From Planctomycetota bacterium (GTDB lineage: Bacteria > Planctomycetota > Planctomycetia > Planctomycetales > Planctomycetaceae), in NCBI GenBank assembly GCA_018242525.1, contig JAFEBS010000019.1, positions 248,001 to 312,000 on the forward strand: a stretch of 64,000 bases of DNA. The letters run 5' to 3'. How positions within the stretch are numbered: the stretch's first letter is position 1; every line of letters starts with the position of its first letter. A program made the translations under genes and the position numbers. The notes under the pieces are model-generated. The model saw only the letters and a list, made by a program, of their open reading frames with translations. It had not been told where the DNA came from and did no database searches. Positions 43,382 through 51,241 of the stretch are shown in pieces.

Positions 43382-45064
43382 ATGGATTGGGTTCAAGTTT
43401 ACGACCCGGTGGGATCTGCCTTCTGGTCAACCGTTCTGGCGGCCTTGCCGATCCTGGCGTTGCTGGGACTGCTGGCGGGGGGATTGAATGCCCCGATGTC
43501 GGCGCTGGCGGGATTGGTCACTGCCCTCGCCGTGGCGATCCTGGGATTTGGAATGCCCTTCAGTGCCGCGATCGCTTCAGCAGGTTACGGAGCCTGTTTT
43601 GGATTGTTGCCGATCGGCTGGATCGTTGTCGCGGCGGTCTTTCTGTTTCATTTGACGGTCAAGAGCGGGCATTTCGAAATCGTGAAGCGATCGGTGGCCG
43701 CCCTGTCTCCCGATCGTCGGGTTCAGGCGCTGCTGATTGCGTTCTGCTTCGGGACCTTCATCGAAGGGGCGGCCGGGTTCGGGACTCCCGTCGCCATCTG
43801 TGCGGCGTTGCTGATTGGCCTGGGCTTCTCGCCACTGTATGCCGCCGGACTGGCGTTGATCGCCAATACGTCACCCGTCGCGTTCGGGGCACTTGGGACA
43901 CCGATTATCACGCTGGCCAAGGTCTCGGGGCTGGATGAAATGACACTGTGCCAGATGGCCGGGCGTCAATTGCCGTTCTTTTCGCTGATCGTTCCCGCCT
44001 GGCTGGTCGCGGTAATGTCGGGTTGGCGGGGTGTGGTGGGATGCTGGCCGGCAATTGTCGTCTGCGGCGGAGTCTTCGCACTGCTGCAATTCCTGACGGC
44101 CAATTACCACGGCCCGACGTTGGTGGACGTCGTTGGTGGACTCGGGTCACTGATCGCGCTCGCCGTGTTGTTGCAATTCTGGCAACCGCGCGAGATCTGG
44201 CGTTTCCCCGACGAGGTACCCGCTGCCCGGATGCCGACGGAATCGCCACTGACGACTCACCAGGTCGTCACAGCCTGGATGCCGTGGGTGTTCCTGTCGG
44301 TCTTCGTGTTCCTCTGGGGTTGGCCCTCGGTCAAGGAGACTCTGGCCGGTGGGCCAGCCAGGAGTCCGAACATCCTTTCCGGATATGCAAAGTTCGCGAT
44401 TCCTGTCCCCGGACTGCATCAGCGTGTATATCGCACGGCCCCCGTCGCACCCGTGGAGCCGGGTTCCGACCGCGCCGCTGAGGCGGAAAAGGCGATTCTG
44501 GAAATCCCCTGGCTGGCGACCACGGGAACCGGGATTTTTCTGGCCGCGATTCTGACTGCGGTCTGGTTAAGGATCTCCGCACGCAATTTCGTCAATCAGT
44601 TTTGCCAGACCGTCTGGCAAATGAAGTGGGCCCTGTTCACGATTGCCACCATGCTGGCCCTGGCGTTTACCACCAAATATGGTGGCAGTGACGCCACGAT
44701 GGGTCTGGCGTTCACGCGGACTGGTCTGTTCTATCCGTTCTTCGCACCGCTGTTGGGGTGGCTGGGAGTGGCATTGACCGGCAGCGACACCTCATCGAAT
44801 GCCTTGTTCGGCAGTCTTCAACGGATCACCGCGGAGCAGTTGGGCTTGAATCCGACGTTGATCGTCGCCTCCAACAGCACCGGCGGAGTGATGGGCAAGA
44901 TGATCGACGCTCAAAGCATCGTTGTCGCCGCCGTCGCCACCCAGCAACGCGGGGGCGAAGGAAGAATCCTGAGGTTCGTGTTCCTGCACAGCGTTGTCCT
45001 GGCAATGCTGGTCGGAGCCCTCACCATGGTGCAGGCCTATGCTCTGTCCTGGATGATCCCGTAG
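43382..45064 (+). CDS. lldP: L-lactate permease (LctP family)
   Basis: 560 residues from ATG 43382 (MDWVQVYDPVGSAFWSTVLA) with 12 or more membrane helices. Family motifs include LLPIGWIVVAAVFLFHLTVKSG, FCFGTFIEGAAGFGTPVAIC, SPVAFGALGTPIITLA, FTKYGGSDATMGLAFT-type, PFFAPLLGWLGVALTGSDTSSNALFG and ASNSTGGVMGKMIDAQSIVV. It imports lactate (or glycolate) with protons. Followed by an Rrf2 regulator 129 bases downstream. Confidence 0.95.
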   Translation: MDWVQVYDPVGSAFWSTVLAALPILALLGLLAGGLNAPMSALAGLVTALAVAILGFGMPFSAAIASAGYGACFGLLPIGWIVVAAVFLFHLTVKSGHFEIVKRSVAALSPDRRVQALLIAFCFGTFIEGAAGFGTPVAICAALLIGLGFSPLYAAGLALIANTSPVAFGALGTPIITLAKVSGLDEMTLCQMAGRQLPFFSLIVPAWLVAVMSGWRGVVGCWPAIVVCGGVFALLQFLTANYHGPTLVDVVGGLGSLIALAVLLQFWQPREIWRFPDEVPAARMPTESPLTTHQVVTAWMPWVFLSVFVFLWGWPSVKETLAGGPARSPNILSGYAKFAIPVPGLHQRVYRTAPVAPVEPGSDRAAEAEKAILEIPWLATTGTGIFLAAILTAVWLRISARNFVNQFCQTVWQMKWALFTIATMLALAFTTKYGGSDATMGLAFTRTGLFYPFFAPLLGWLGVALTGSDTSSNALFGSLQRITAEQLGLNPTLIVASNSTGGVMGKMIDAQSIVVAAVATQQRGGEGRILRFVFLHSVVLAMLVGALTMVQAYALSWMIP

Positions 45065-45193
45065 GAATTCCTCCGGGAGTCACCGGGCCCCCGGCCCATC
45101 GATCACCGACTGGAGGATCCAGCCCGTTGACGATGATCAACCATCTCCATACTATTAGCATCATTGTCATAGATATTCCTTTGGTCGACCTCC

Positions 45194-45658
45194 ATGAAGC
45201 TCTCCCGGAAATCCGATTACGCCCTGCGGGCACTGATGACGTTGGTCGAGCGGTTTGGGAAGGGGCCGGTTTCCATCCGGGAATTGGCAGAGAAAAACGA
45301 CGTTCCCCGCGGCTTCCTTGAGCACATCATGCTGGACTTGAAGTCCCAGGGAGTCGTCAAAAGTATCGCGGGCCGGATCGGCGGGTTCATCCTGGCACGT
45401 GCCCCCGAATCGATCACGATGGGGGAAATCGTCCGTCATTTTGACGGGCAACTGGCTCCAATCGGGTGTGTGTCTGCCTCCCACTACGAGCCGTGTTCAC
45501 AAGAAGCAGTCTGCCGATTTCGACGTGTGCTGTTGGATATCCGCAACTACACCGCTCAGAAAATGGATGCCGCGACGCTGGCTCACGTGTTTGGTTCGGC
45601 CCCGGTCACGACCGACGAAGTTTTCTCGCCCGTATTCATTGGCGGCGACGGGATTTAG
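45194..45658 (+). CDS. Rrf2-family regulator with three cysteines (possible Fe-S sensor)
   Basis: 154 residues. The winged helix is at 1-70 (MKLSRKSDYALRALMTLVER, IRELAEKNDVPRGFLEHIML, GRIGGFILARAP). Cys92, Cys101 and Cys107 (CVSASHYEPCSQEAVC) sit where IscR/NsrR relatives coordinate an iron-sulfur cluster, although the spacing is 8 and 5 rather than 5 and 5. It could sense redox state or NO and control the adjacent permease or itself; target unknown. The upstream 45140-45180 stretch is AT-rich and likely holds its promoter. Confidence 0.88.
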   Translation: MKLSRKSDYALRALMTLVERFGKGPVSIRELAEKNDVPRGFLEHIMLDLKSQGVVKSIAGRIGGFILARAPESITMGEIVRHFDGQLAPIGCVSASHYEPCSQEAVCRFRRVLLDIRNYTAQKMDAATLAHVFGSAPVTTDEVFSPVFIGGDGI

Positions 45659-45817
45659 GGTGTTCTGGCCGTGAATCCTGAGGGGAATTGTCCAAAGAAC
45701 CCAAAAAACCGTAGGTCGGTGCTATTGTATATATGATTAATCAAGTGCTATATTTGTCGGTCGACGCAGAACCCGGATTGCAGTTATTGCTCGAACATTG
45801 GCAGCGAAACGGTGTCA
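45659..45817. other. Convergent intergenic region, AT-rich in the middle
   Basis: Short and without a gene. Two near-copies GTGCTATTGTATAT and GTGCTATATTTGTC occur around 45719 and 45745. No terminator-like hairpin with T-run was found. Confidence 0.4.
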
Positions 45818-47641
45818 TCAGTCGACGTCATTCAGTTGAAGGCGTGCGATGTCGCTGGAGGACAACTCGTAGACGCGAATCGTGGTTCCGATGTCGCCAA
45901 CCGGTTTCATGCCCATGAGATACGCATAACGACCGTGATTTGCGAAGAGATGCGCTACACTGATAGCATACTTGCCGGGTCGGGTCTCGGCTTCGTCGAA
46001 CCGTCGATGGTATGATTTGGACGCCCGAGACGGTACCGGTACCGTCGACACGCCGAGCATATGCGGTGTTACGACTCCATAAGTCAGAAGATATACACGA
46101 TCGCCCGTCTTCTCTTTCGCTTCCCGATACCAATCTGCGGCCTTGTAGACGTCCTGTCCCCAATCGCAGCTACTGTGAAGCAAGAAGTATGGTCCGCCTC
46201 CCAGCCGTGAAGCCCATCCGTTGAAAAAGGCGATCTGATTCGGATACGCGGAGAGACTCTCCGTAATTCCGACTATCAACAACAGGGCAAACGCGGAGCG
46301 GCTCCGTCGACTCATCGTTCCCATCGACAAGACGCTGCCAGATAGCACGGCGAGAAACGGCCAGGCCGGCAATACGTAGCGGTAATGAATCGTGAAGCCG
46401 TATTGGATGCTGACCATCGCGAAGATCATGCCGGCACCAAGCAATACCAGCAACTCGGGCAGAGCGGCTTTTCCCCTCCACCATCGACGCGCGAGAGCGA
46501 CGATGCCGCCAATAGTTAATCCTTGAAAGCCGATCGGCGTTTTGACTGCCCATCCGACGAGGTAGTAGTACCACCATCCGCGTCGGCTCCACTGTCCGAG
46601 CAGATACGAATCAAAAGGTGGTGCCTCAAAGTCCTTTTGCTGGAGATCGAGCCCCTGCACAAAGTCGCGTGGTAGTGGTACGGGAAGTCCGGTGAGAGCG
46701 GTCTCGCGGAATCTGTTTCCCCTGGGCGCATGCTGGCCGGCAAGTGCGAAGCTGAAGAATTCGTAGTCCCCCAGTCGATTCCACGTGCCGGAGAACCCAT
46801 AGCCGCCGTTGAGCACGATCACCGCCATCGCCACGATTGCAGCAACGAGTCCACGGTGCAGCCACCGAAAGGCCTGGTGGGCTCTACAGGGTGTGAGAAG
46901 AAACGCCAAAAGCAACAATCCAATGACCGGTACGCAGGTGGTGCGGGTGAGAATCGTCAACCCGGACGCCAGGCCCAGTAGAATCGCCTGAAGGCAGCCC
47001 GCATGTTCCCGAAACTCCAGAAATGCCAGGAATGTGGCCGCCAGCAATGCCGCTCCGGGCATGTCGTGATTTGCCGTCGCCCCGTGCCCCAGAATCATCG
47101 GGCAGAAACACCACACAAGCAGGGACGCCAGCCCAGCGTTCCGATCATAGAGTCTGCACGCGATCAGCAGTATGCTGACAGCACCCAGCAACGAGAACAG
47201 GGCCGCGACCGATCGGCTGGCAAAAAACATGACCTGCAAGCGCGCTGCGTTACGCCGGAGAAAGTCATACCCGTACTCGTATTCGATTCTCAAATCGGCA
47301 CGATTGCGAAACGATTCCCAGTCTTCGTCGATCTCGAACCCGAGCAGAGGCAGCGCGCACAACGTTCGACTGAACGGAGGATTGACCTGAGCGATGTCGA
47401 AGCGTCCGTATCGCAGGTGAACGTAACCCGCCGGGATGACGTTCACTTCCAGATCATTGGGAGAATGAATCCAACTGCCATACAATAGCAGCCCAAGATG
47501 GAGCATCAGCACGACGAACACGATGCAGGCAAACCATTGACCCAACCACGGCTCATGGTGACCGTCGCGTGAATCTGGCAGGACCGTGGCCGCGCCCCGA
47601 ATCCCCTCAGCGCCCGAAACAGAGTCCGTAGACCTGTTCAT
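45818..47641 (-). CDS. Membrane glycosyltransferase of the GT39/ArnT/PMT type
   Basis: 607 residues. Cytoplasmic N-terminus, then many transmembrane helices from about 33. The first periplasmic loop carries NDLEVNVIPAGYVHLRYGRF-DIAQVNPPFSRTLCALPLL; the HLRYGRFD…NPP pattern and D/E pair are typical of ArnT/PMT-like lipid-phosphate-sugar transferases. The C-terminal segment is soluble (DWGQDVYKAADWYREAKEKT). It likely transfers a sugar from a polyprenyl-phosphate carrier on the outer face of the membrane; donor and acceptor are unknown. Its ATG overlaps the preceding gene's stop (47638-47641), so it is last in an operon. Confidence 0.85.
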   Translation of the reverse strand: MNRSTDSVSGAEGIRGAATVLPDSRDGHHEPWLGQWFACIVFVVLMLHLGLLLYGSWIHSPNDLEVNVIPAGYVHLRYGRFDIAQVNPPFSRTLCALPLLGFEIDEDWESFRNRADLRIEYEYGYDFLRRNAARLQVMFFASRSVAALFSLLGAVSILLIACRLYDRNAGLASLLVWCFCPMILGHGATANHDMPGAALLAATFLAFLEFREHAGCLQAILLGLASGLTILTRTTCVPVIGLLLLAFLLTPCRAHQAFRWLHRGLVAAIVAMAVIVLNGGYGFSGTWNRLGDYEFFSFALAGQHAPRGNRFRETALTGLPVPLPRDFVQGLDLQQKDFEAPPFDSYLLGQWSRRGWWYYYLVGWAVKTPIGFQGLTIGGIVALARRWWRGKAALPELLVLLGAGMIFAMVSIQYGFTIHYRYVLPAWPFLAVLSGSVLSMGTMSRRSRSAFALLLIVGITESLSAYPNQIAFFNGWASRLGGGPYFLLHSSCDWGQDVYKAADWYREAKEKTGDRVYLLTYGVVTPHMLGVSTVPVPSRASKSYHRRFDEAETRPGKYAISVAHLFANHGRYAYLMGMKPVGDIGTTIRVYELSSSDIARLQLNDVD

Positions 47642-48834
47642 GGCGACTTTTCAGGAGGCCGCCTCCTGCGGAAAAAGATCGCCACCACGACGGCCACCAC
47701 CGCCAGGTTCACCCCTGCCAGCCAATAGAGCGAACTCCTGCGCTGTACGCTTTGACCGGGGTTCCGGACGGCGGCCGATGCCGCGTCTTCCTTTGTGCGC
47801 TCCACCACCAAGCCCATCAATTGGTTGTAGATGCCTTCGATCTCGTCCACATGAATCGGGGCAAATTCAGCTTCATTGGATCGAAACAACGACTTTGAGG
47901 AGTTGGGGTTAATCCCGTCAGAGTATTGCGTGTGTTTCGGCAGATGAATCGTCAGATCTTCTGCCGTCGGCTTGTAGGAAAGATCCAGATCCGTAACTCG
48001 CATTTCTCGCACTTCGACAAGCGTCAGTCCCGTGGAGGTGCGCATCGGAAAGACTTTGATCGCGTGCTTCGGAAAGAAACGGCCCTGGTCCTCCTGAACG
48101 TCCAGGATCCGCATTCGATGGGAGAGTTTGCCCGTCCCTTTTTCCGTGTATTCTGTGATGAAGTTCAGATACCCGCGATCTGGATCGATCCAATAGGCAA
48201 CATCATGGGAATCGTACACCGCTTTTTTTGTCATCTTGATGTACTTTCGTCCTTCATACAGTACATCCGTTTCCACGTTGAAAGTGGCACCCGCAAAGTT
48301 CCGTGCGGCAGCATAGTCAATCGCGCTGGCCGGGGTGACACCGTCCGAGTCGGAAGCAAGGTTGAACGGTTGATATCGAATTGCCAATCGTGAGTTCGCC
48401 GGAGAATGCACGATTGCAGTGTTGACGATTGGGTCGTGATCGATGGCAAACGGCCCCTTCCGGGCAATTGTCAGGGGAACAATCAGGCCATCCGGCGATG
48501 CCATTTCTGTGGCGAGCTTGTGGCCATCGAGTTCAACCTTGATTGTGAGAGCGTCACCATCGAAGTACAACGTGCTCTCGCGTTCAAGGTGATTCATCAG
48601 ACCATTCCACTTTCCCTCGATCGCCGCGGATTCCGTGTCGGCGCTCTGGATGGAATAGACGAAACTGCATTTGCCGTGCGTGAACGAGGAACGATTCGCA
48701 AGATAACCTTGCCGAATCATCTCCAACTCTGGAGGAACATCCCCGCCGAATGCGGTTGCCATCAGCAGGACAGATAGGCTCGCGACGATCAGGCCCCCAC
48801 AATTTGCAAGCCGGGATGTCAGGAATCGGTACAT
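47638..48834 (-). CDS. Secreted, C-terminally membrane-anchored protein of unknown function
   Basis: 398 residues with a signal peptide (NCGGLIVASLSVLLMATAFG), a large β-rich domain (SFTHGKCSFVYSIQSADTES, LYFDGDALTIKVELDGHK, YWIDPDRGYLNFITEYTEKG, THLPK-type strands) and a C-terminal transmembrane helix then Arg-rich stop-transfer (LAGVNLAVVAVVVAIFFRRR). The β domain resembles outer-membrane lipoprotein-sorting (LolA/LolB-like) planctomycete proteins but I cannot confirm it. It overlaps the glycosyltransferase by 4 bases (ATGA). Confidence 0.75.
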   Translation of the reverse strand: MYRFLTSRLANCGGLIVASLSVLLMATAFGGDVPPELEMIRQGYLANRSSFTHGKCSFVYSIQSADTESAAIEGKWNGLMNHLERESTLYFDGDALTIKVELDGHKLATEMASPDGLIVPLTIARKGPFAIDHDPIVNTAIVHSPANSRLAIRYQPFNLASDSDGVTPASAIDYAAARNFAGATFNVETDVLYEGRKYIKMTKKAVYDSHDVAYWIDPDRGYLNFITEYTEKGTGKLSHRMRILDVQEDQGRFFPKHAIKVFPMRTSTGLTLVEVREMRVTDLDLSYKPTAEDLTIHLPKHTQYSDGINPNSSKSLFRSNEAEFAPIHVDEIEGIYNQLMGLVVERTKEDAASAAVRNPGQSVQRRSSLYWLAGVNLAVVAVVVAIFFRRRRPPEKSP

Positions 48835-48961
48835 GTTCGTCAGCTCCCAAGATCGCTCAATTGAAACGGGGGCGGTTCGTACTTCGACTCAGAGGGGCCG
48901 AAGCGCTGACCGGCGGTGGCTCGCAAAAGCGAATGATGATTAACGTGGAATCAATCGGCGC

Positions 48962-49406
48962 TTAAGGTTTGCATTTCCCTGCAGCTGTGGCAATTCCGTC
49001 CGGCTTCGGACAGCGGTCTGCACAACTACCATTATCAAACACGGCGTATTTGTAGTCGACGTGGCAGACCATTTCCTTCGGGCTCTGACATTGCCAGCAC
49101 TTGTCATCCGGATTAGTCGTTTGGGGAGCCTGGCAGTCACCGACCTGGATGGAGCGACGATCATATCCTGCGGTGGCGACATCGACTTCGATGCCACCGA
49201 CCATTCTCTTACAGAGTGAACTATCTGAAGTACACGCAGTATTGGTTGAGATGTTACAGTTGGTCAGGTTCGCGCACTTCTGCAGTGGCTGCTCGCCAGG
49301 ATTGGAAATATTGTCACCTGTCTGAATCGCCCAGTGCAATATGCCGCCCCACCATCAAGAATGACATTGCAACAGCCAGCATCGAAAACGCTCGAACTCG
49401 ATTCAT
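48962..49406 (-). CDS. Cysteine-rich secreted protein, frameshifted near its signal peptide
   Basis: ATG 49406 opens MNRVRAFSMLAVAMSFLMVG, a signal peptide, but the frame stops at 49314. The mature protein lies in another frame: (L)HWAIQTGDNISNPGEQPLQK and onward CANLTNCNISTNTACTSDSS … CWQCQSPKEMVC … NGSCADRCPKPDGIA…KCKP, with about 12 Cys. Removing one G from the GGGG run near 49350-49353 joins them as …FLMVGGILHWAIQTG. Conserved spacing and absence of other disruption suggest the gene is genuine and the extra G is a sequencing error, a recent mutation or a switching tract. Function unknown. Confidence 0.6.
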
Positions 49407-49450
49407 GACATGTTCCGTTCAAAAGAAACCCCGAAACGACAGCCATCCAA

Positions 49451-50624
49451 CTATCCGCCACGCGGCGGTGCGATGACCTTGAAACTTTCTGTTACCGACA
49501 CAGGCGGATCGGCGTCTGCCAGTGAGATCTGCAATTTCACCGTCCCAACAAAGATCGTCTGGGTGGGGAGGCCCGTGGGATCGAGAGTCACTTCATATTC
49601 CGGCATCGAATCACTTGCTCCCGTAACCGACTGGACCCCGAGGCAGGGTTGCGAGCATTCGACCGACAGGACACGGATTGCCCGCCCCTGCGGGTGGACC
49701 AATGCGAACTTCTGGCGTAGTGGATCTGTGGAGGTGACCTCGTCCCTTTTCAGTATCCACCGGGGTGGATCGACACTGATCGGACTCCCCACAGCCCAGG
49801 TCACGCGCGTCGAAAAGTGATACCCGGCCCCCTCGTCGGTCACCGGAGCAAACGCAATCTCCGCAGAAACCAGGCCTGGTGCGGTCCCTGCAGCCACGGC
49901 AATCTCCAGATCATATTCCCGTCGCTGCAGTCGCCCTTCCGCAAAGGGTTCCATCCCACGTTCCGTGAGGGTGCAGGCGATCTCGTCGGAGCCCGGAACA
50001 GCAAGCCATTTTAGCTTTGGGGGGGGGCTCAGCGTTGGAGTACACTGTCAAGCGGTGTTTGCCGGACACTCGTGCCCCCGGTGCCAACTGACCGAAGGAA
50101 ATCGGCAGGTCGCGACCGCTGTCAAGCATTACCGGTGAATACGTCCACGATTGTATTTGGTAGACATGTGACGCACCGTCGTCGGTCTTGATTGTCACCG
50201 TCGCCTGCTTGTGGATGAGGCTGTTCGGCTTGACCTCAAGCGTCACTTTCGCAGCTTCCCCCGGCTTGATCACCTCACGATCGATCTTCGCACTCAAGCA
50301 GTCGCAGGACTTGGACTTCTGCTTGACGATCAGGTCCTGTCGACCTTCATTCTGTAGCGAAAAAACGTGGGAGTAATTCAAATCCGGCGACAAACGGACA
50401 CGCGGAGCGAACCGGGCGACGAATTTAACACCCTCAGGAGAAGCCACAGTTTCGACGACCGGATCAACGGAAGAATACGGGCGGTCGCCGGTAAGTACTA
50501 TGGACACGAAGGTCGTCAGTGTTGCCAATGACAAGACAGTCGCAAGGTAGCACGTCAGAGTTCGAAGCCCTCGCCGTTCAGGAGCAGCTCTTTCGGCCAT
50601 CAGCACAGGCAATTCACTAGTCAT
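49451..50624 (-). CDS. DUF1573-like membrane-anchored protein, frameshifted at a G9 run
   Basis: The upstream part (49911-50624) reads MTSELPVLMAERAAPERRGL, then one transmembrane helix (TCYLATVLSLATLTTFVSIV) and a DUF1573 domain (HVFSLQNEGRQDLIVKQKSK-SCDCLSAKIDREVIKPGEAA). It shifts into nonsense after EPPPKA. The second half (49451 to about 50017) continues in another frame: PPKLKWLAVPGSDEIACT… then LDPTGLPTQTIFVGTVKLQI. Reducing the nine G at 50019-50027 to eight gives …EPPPKLKWLAVPG with no gap. DUF1573 domains are ASH-like β-sandwiches of exported proteins with an SC-C motif. It is first in the operon that continues to 45818. Confidence 0.7.
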
Positions 50625-51241
50625 TTTCCATCACCGCGAGAAGCCGGGAAATCTTACTTGCATCATAAGTTGCTTTCAGAAACGCAATGACCCATTTAAG
50701 CACAATACATGCTGGATCTTCCGGAGTCAATGCTTCACTTTGGTGACACCGGAAAATACGGATCCGGTCGCAAGTGGATAAACCTGTCGTGTGACCATTA
50801 AATCAAACACGTAGATCGAATCAGCGTGGAGTTTTCCCCCCTCCTCAGAACTTTCTGGTTGTGAATCCTAAAGTGGCGTTTCCCAAAGAACCCGTCGAAG
50901 TCTGTGTCTTCGTGCCTCTGGTGCGTCAGGCGAAGCTTGACGTTTCTTATCAGTTGAAAGGAACTGATCATGTGAATTGTTCGTTCAGCATGTAGCGGAC
51001 CGAGCGTTTGGGGAGTGATCCCGAGGACGAAGCCTCGGCGAGCGAAGGTGTCAGCGCTTGAGAAGACAATTCTGATTTGAGGGATCGCGGCAGAGAATAA
51101 AATCAGCACGAAGTGACTCCGTCTTTGGGGTGGACGGACGCGTTCTTCCTGCGGGGCTGCATTTCGTCTGCAAATTGGTATCATCGCCACGATTCCCCGG
51201 CCACGGATGGAAAGTTCCCGCCTGATACGAAAGTCGTTGGA
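50625..51241. other. Intergenic region of about 620 bases with one clear hairpin
   Basis: Divergent promoters for the DUF1573-like operon (-) and the next cytochrome gene (+) must lie here. CCGAGG-ACGAAG-CCTCGG (51022-51039) is a 6-base-pair hairpin. The frames crossing it, including a long antisense one, are not protein-like. Confidence 0.5.

Noticed and set aside
51022-51039. Hairpin as a Rho-independent terminator
   Set aside because: The stem is only six pairs and is not followed by a T-run; it also lies upstream of a + strand gene, not after one.
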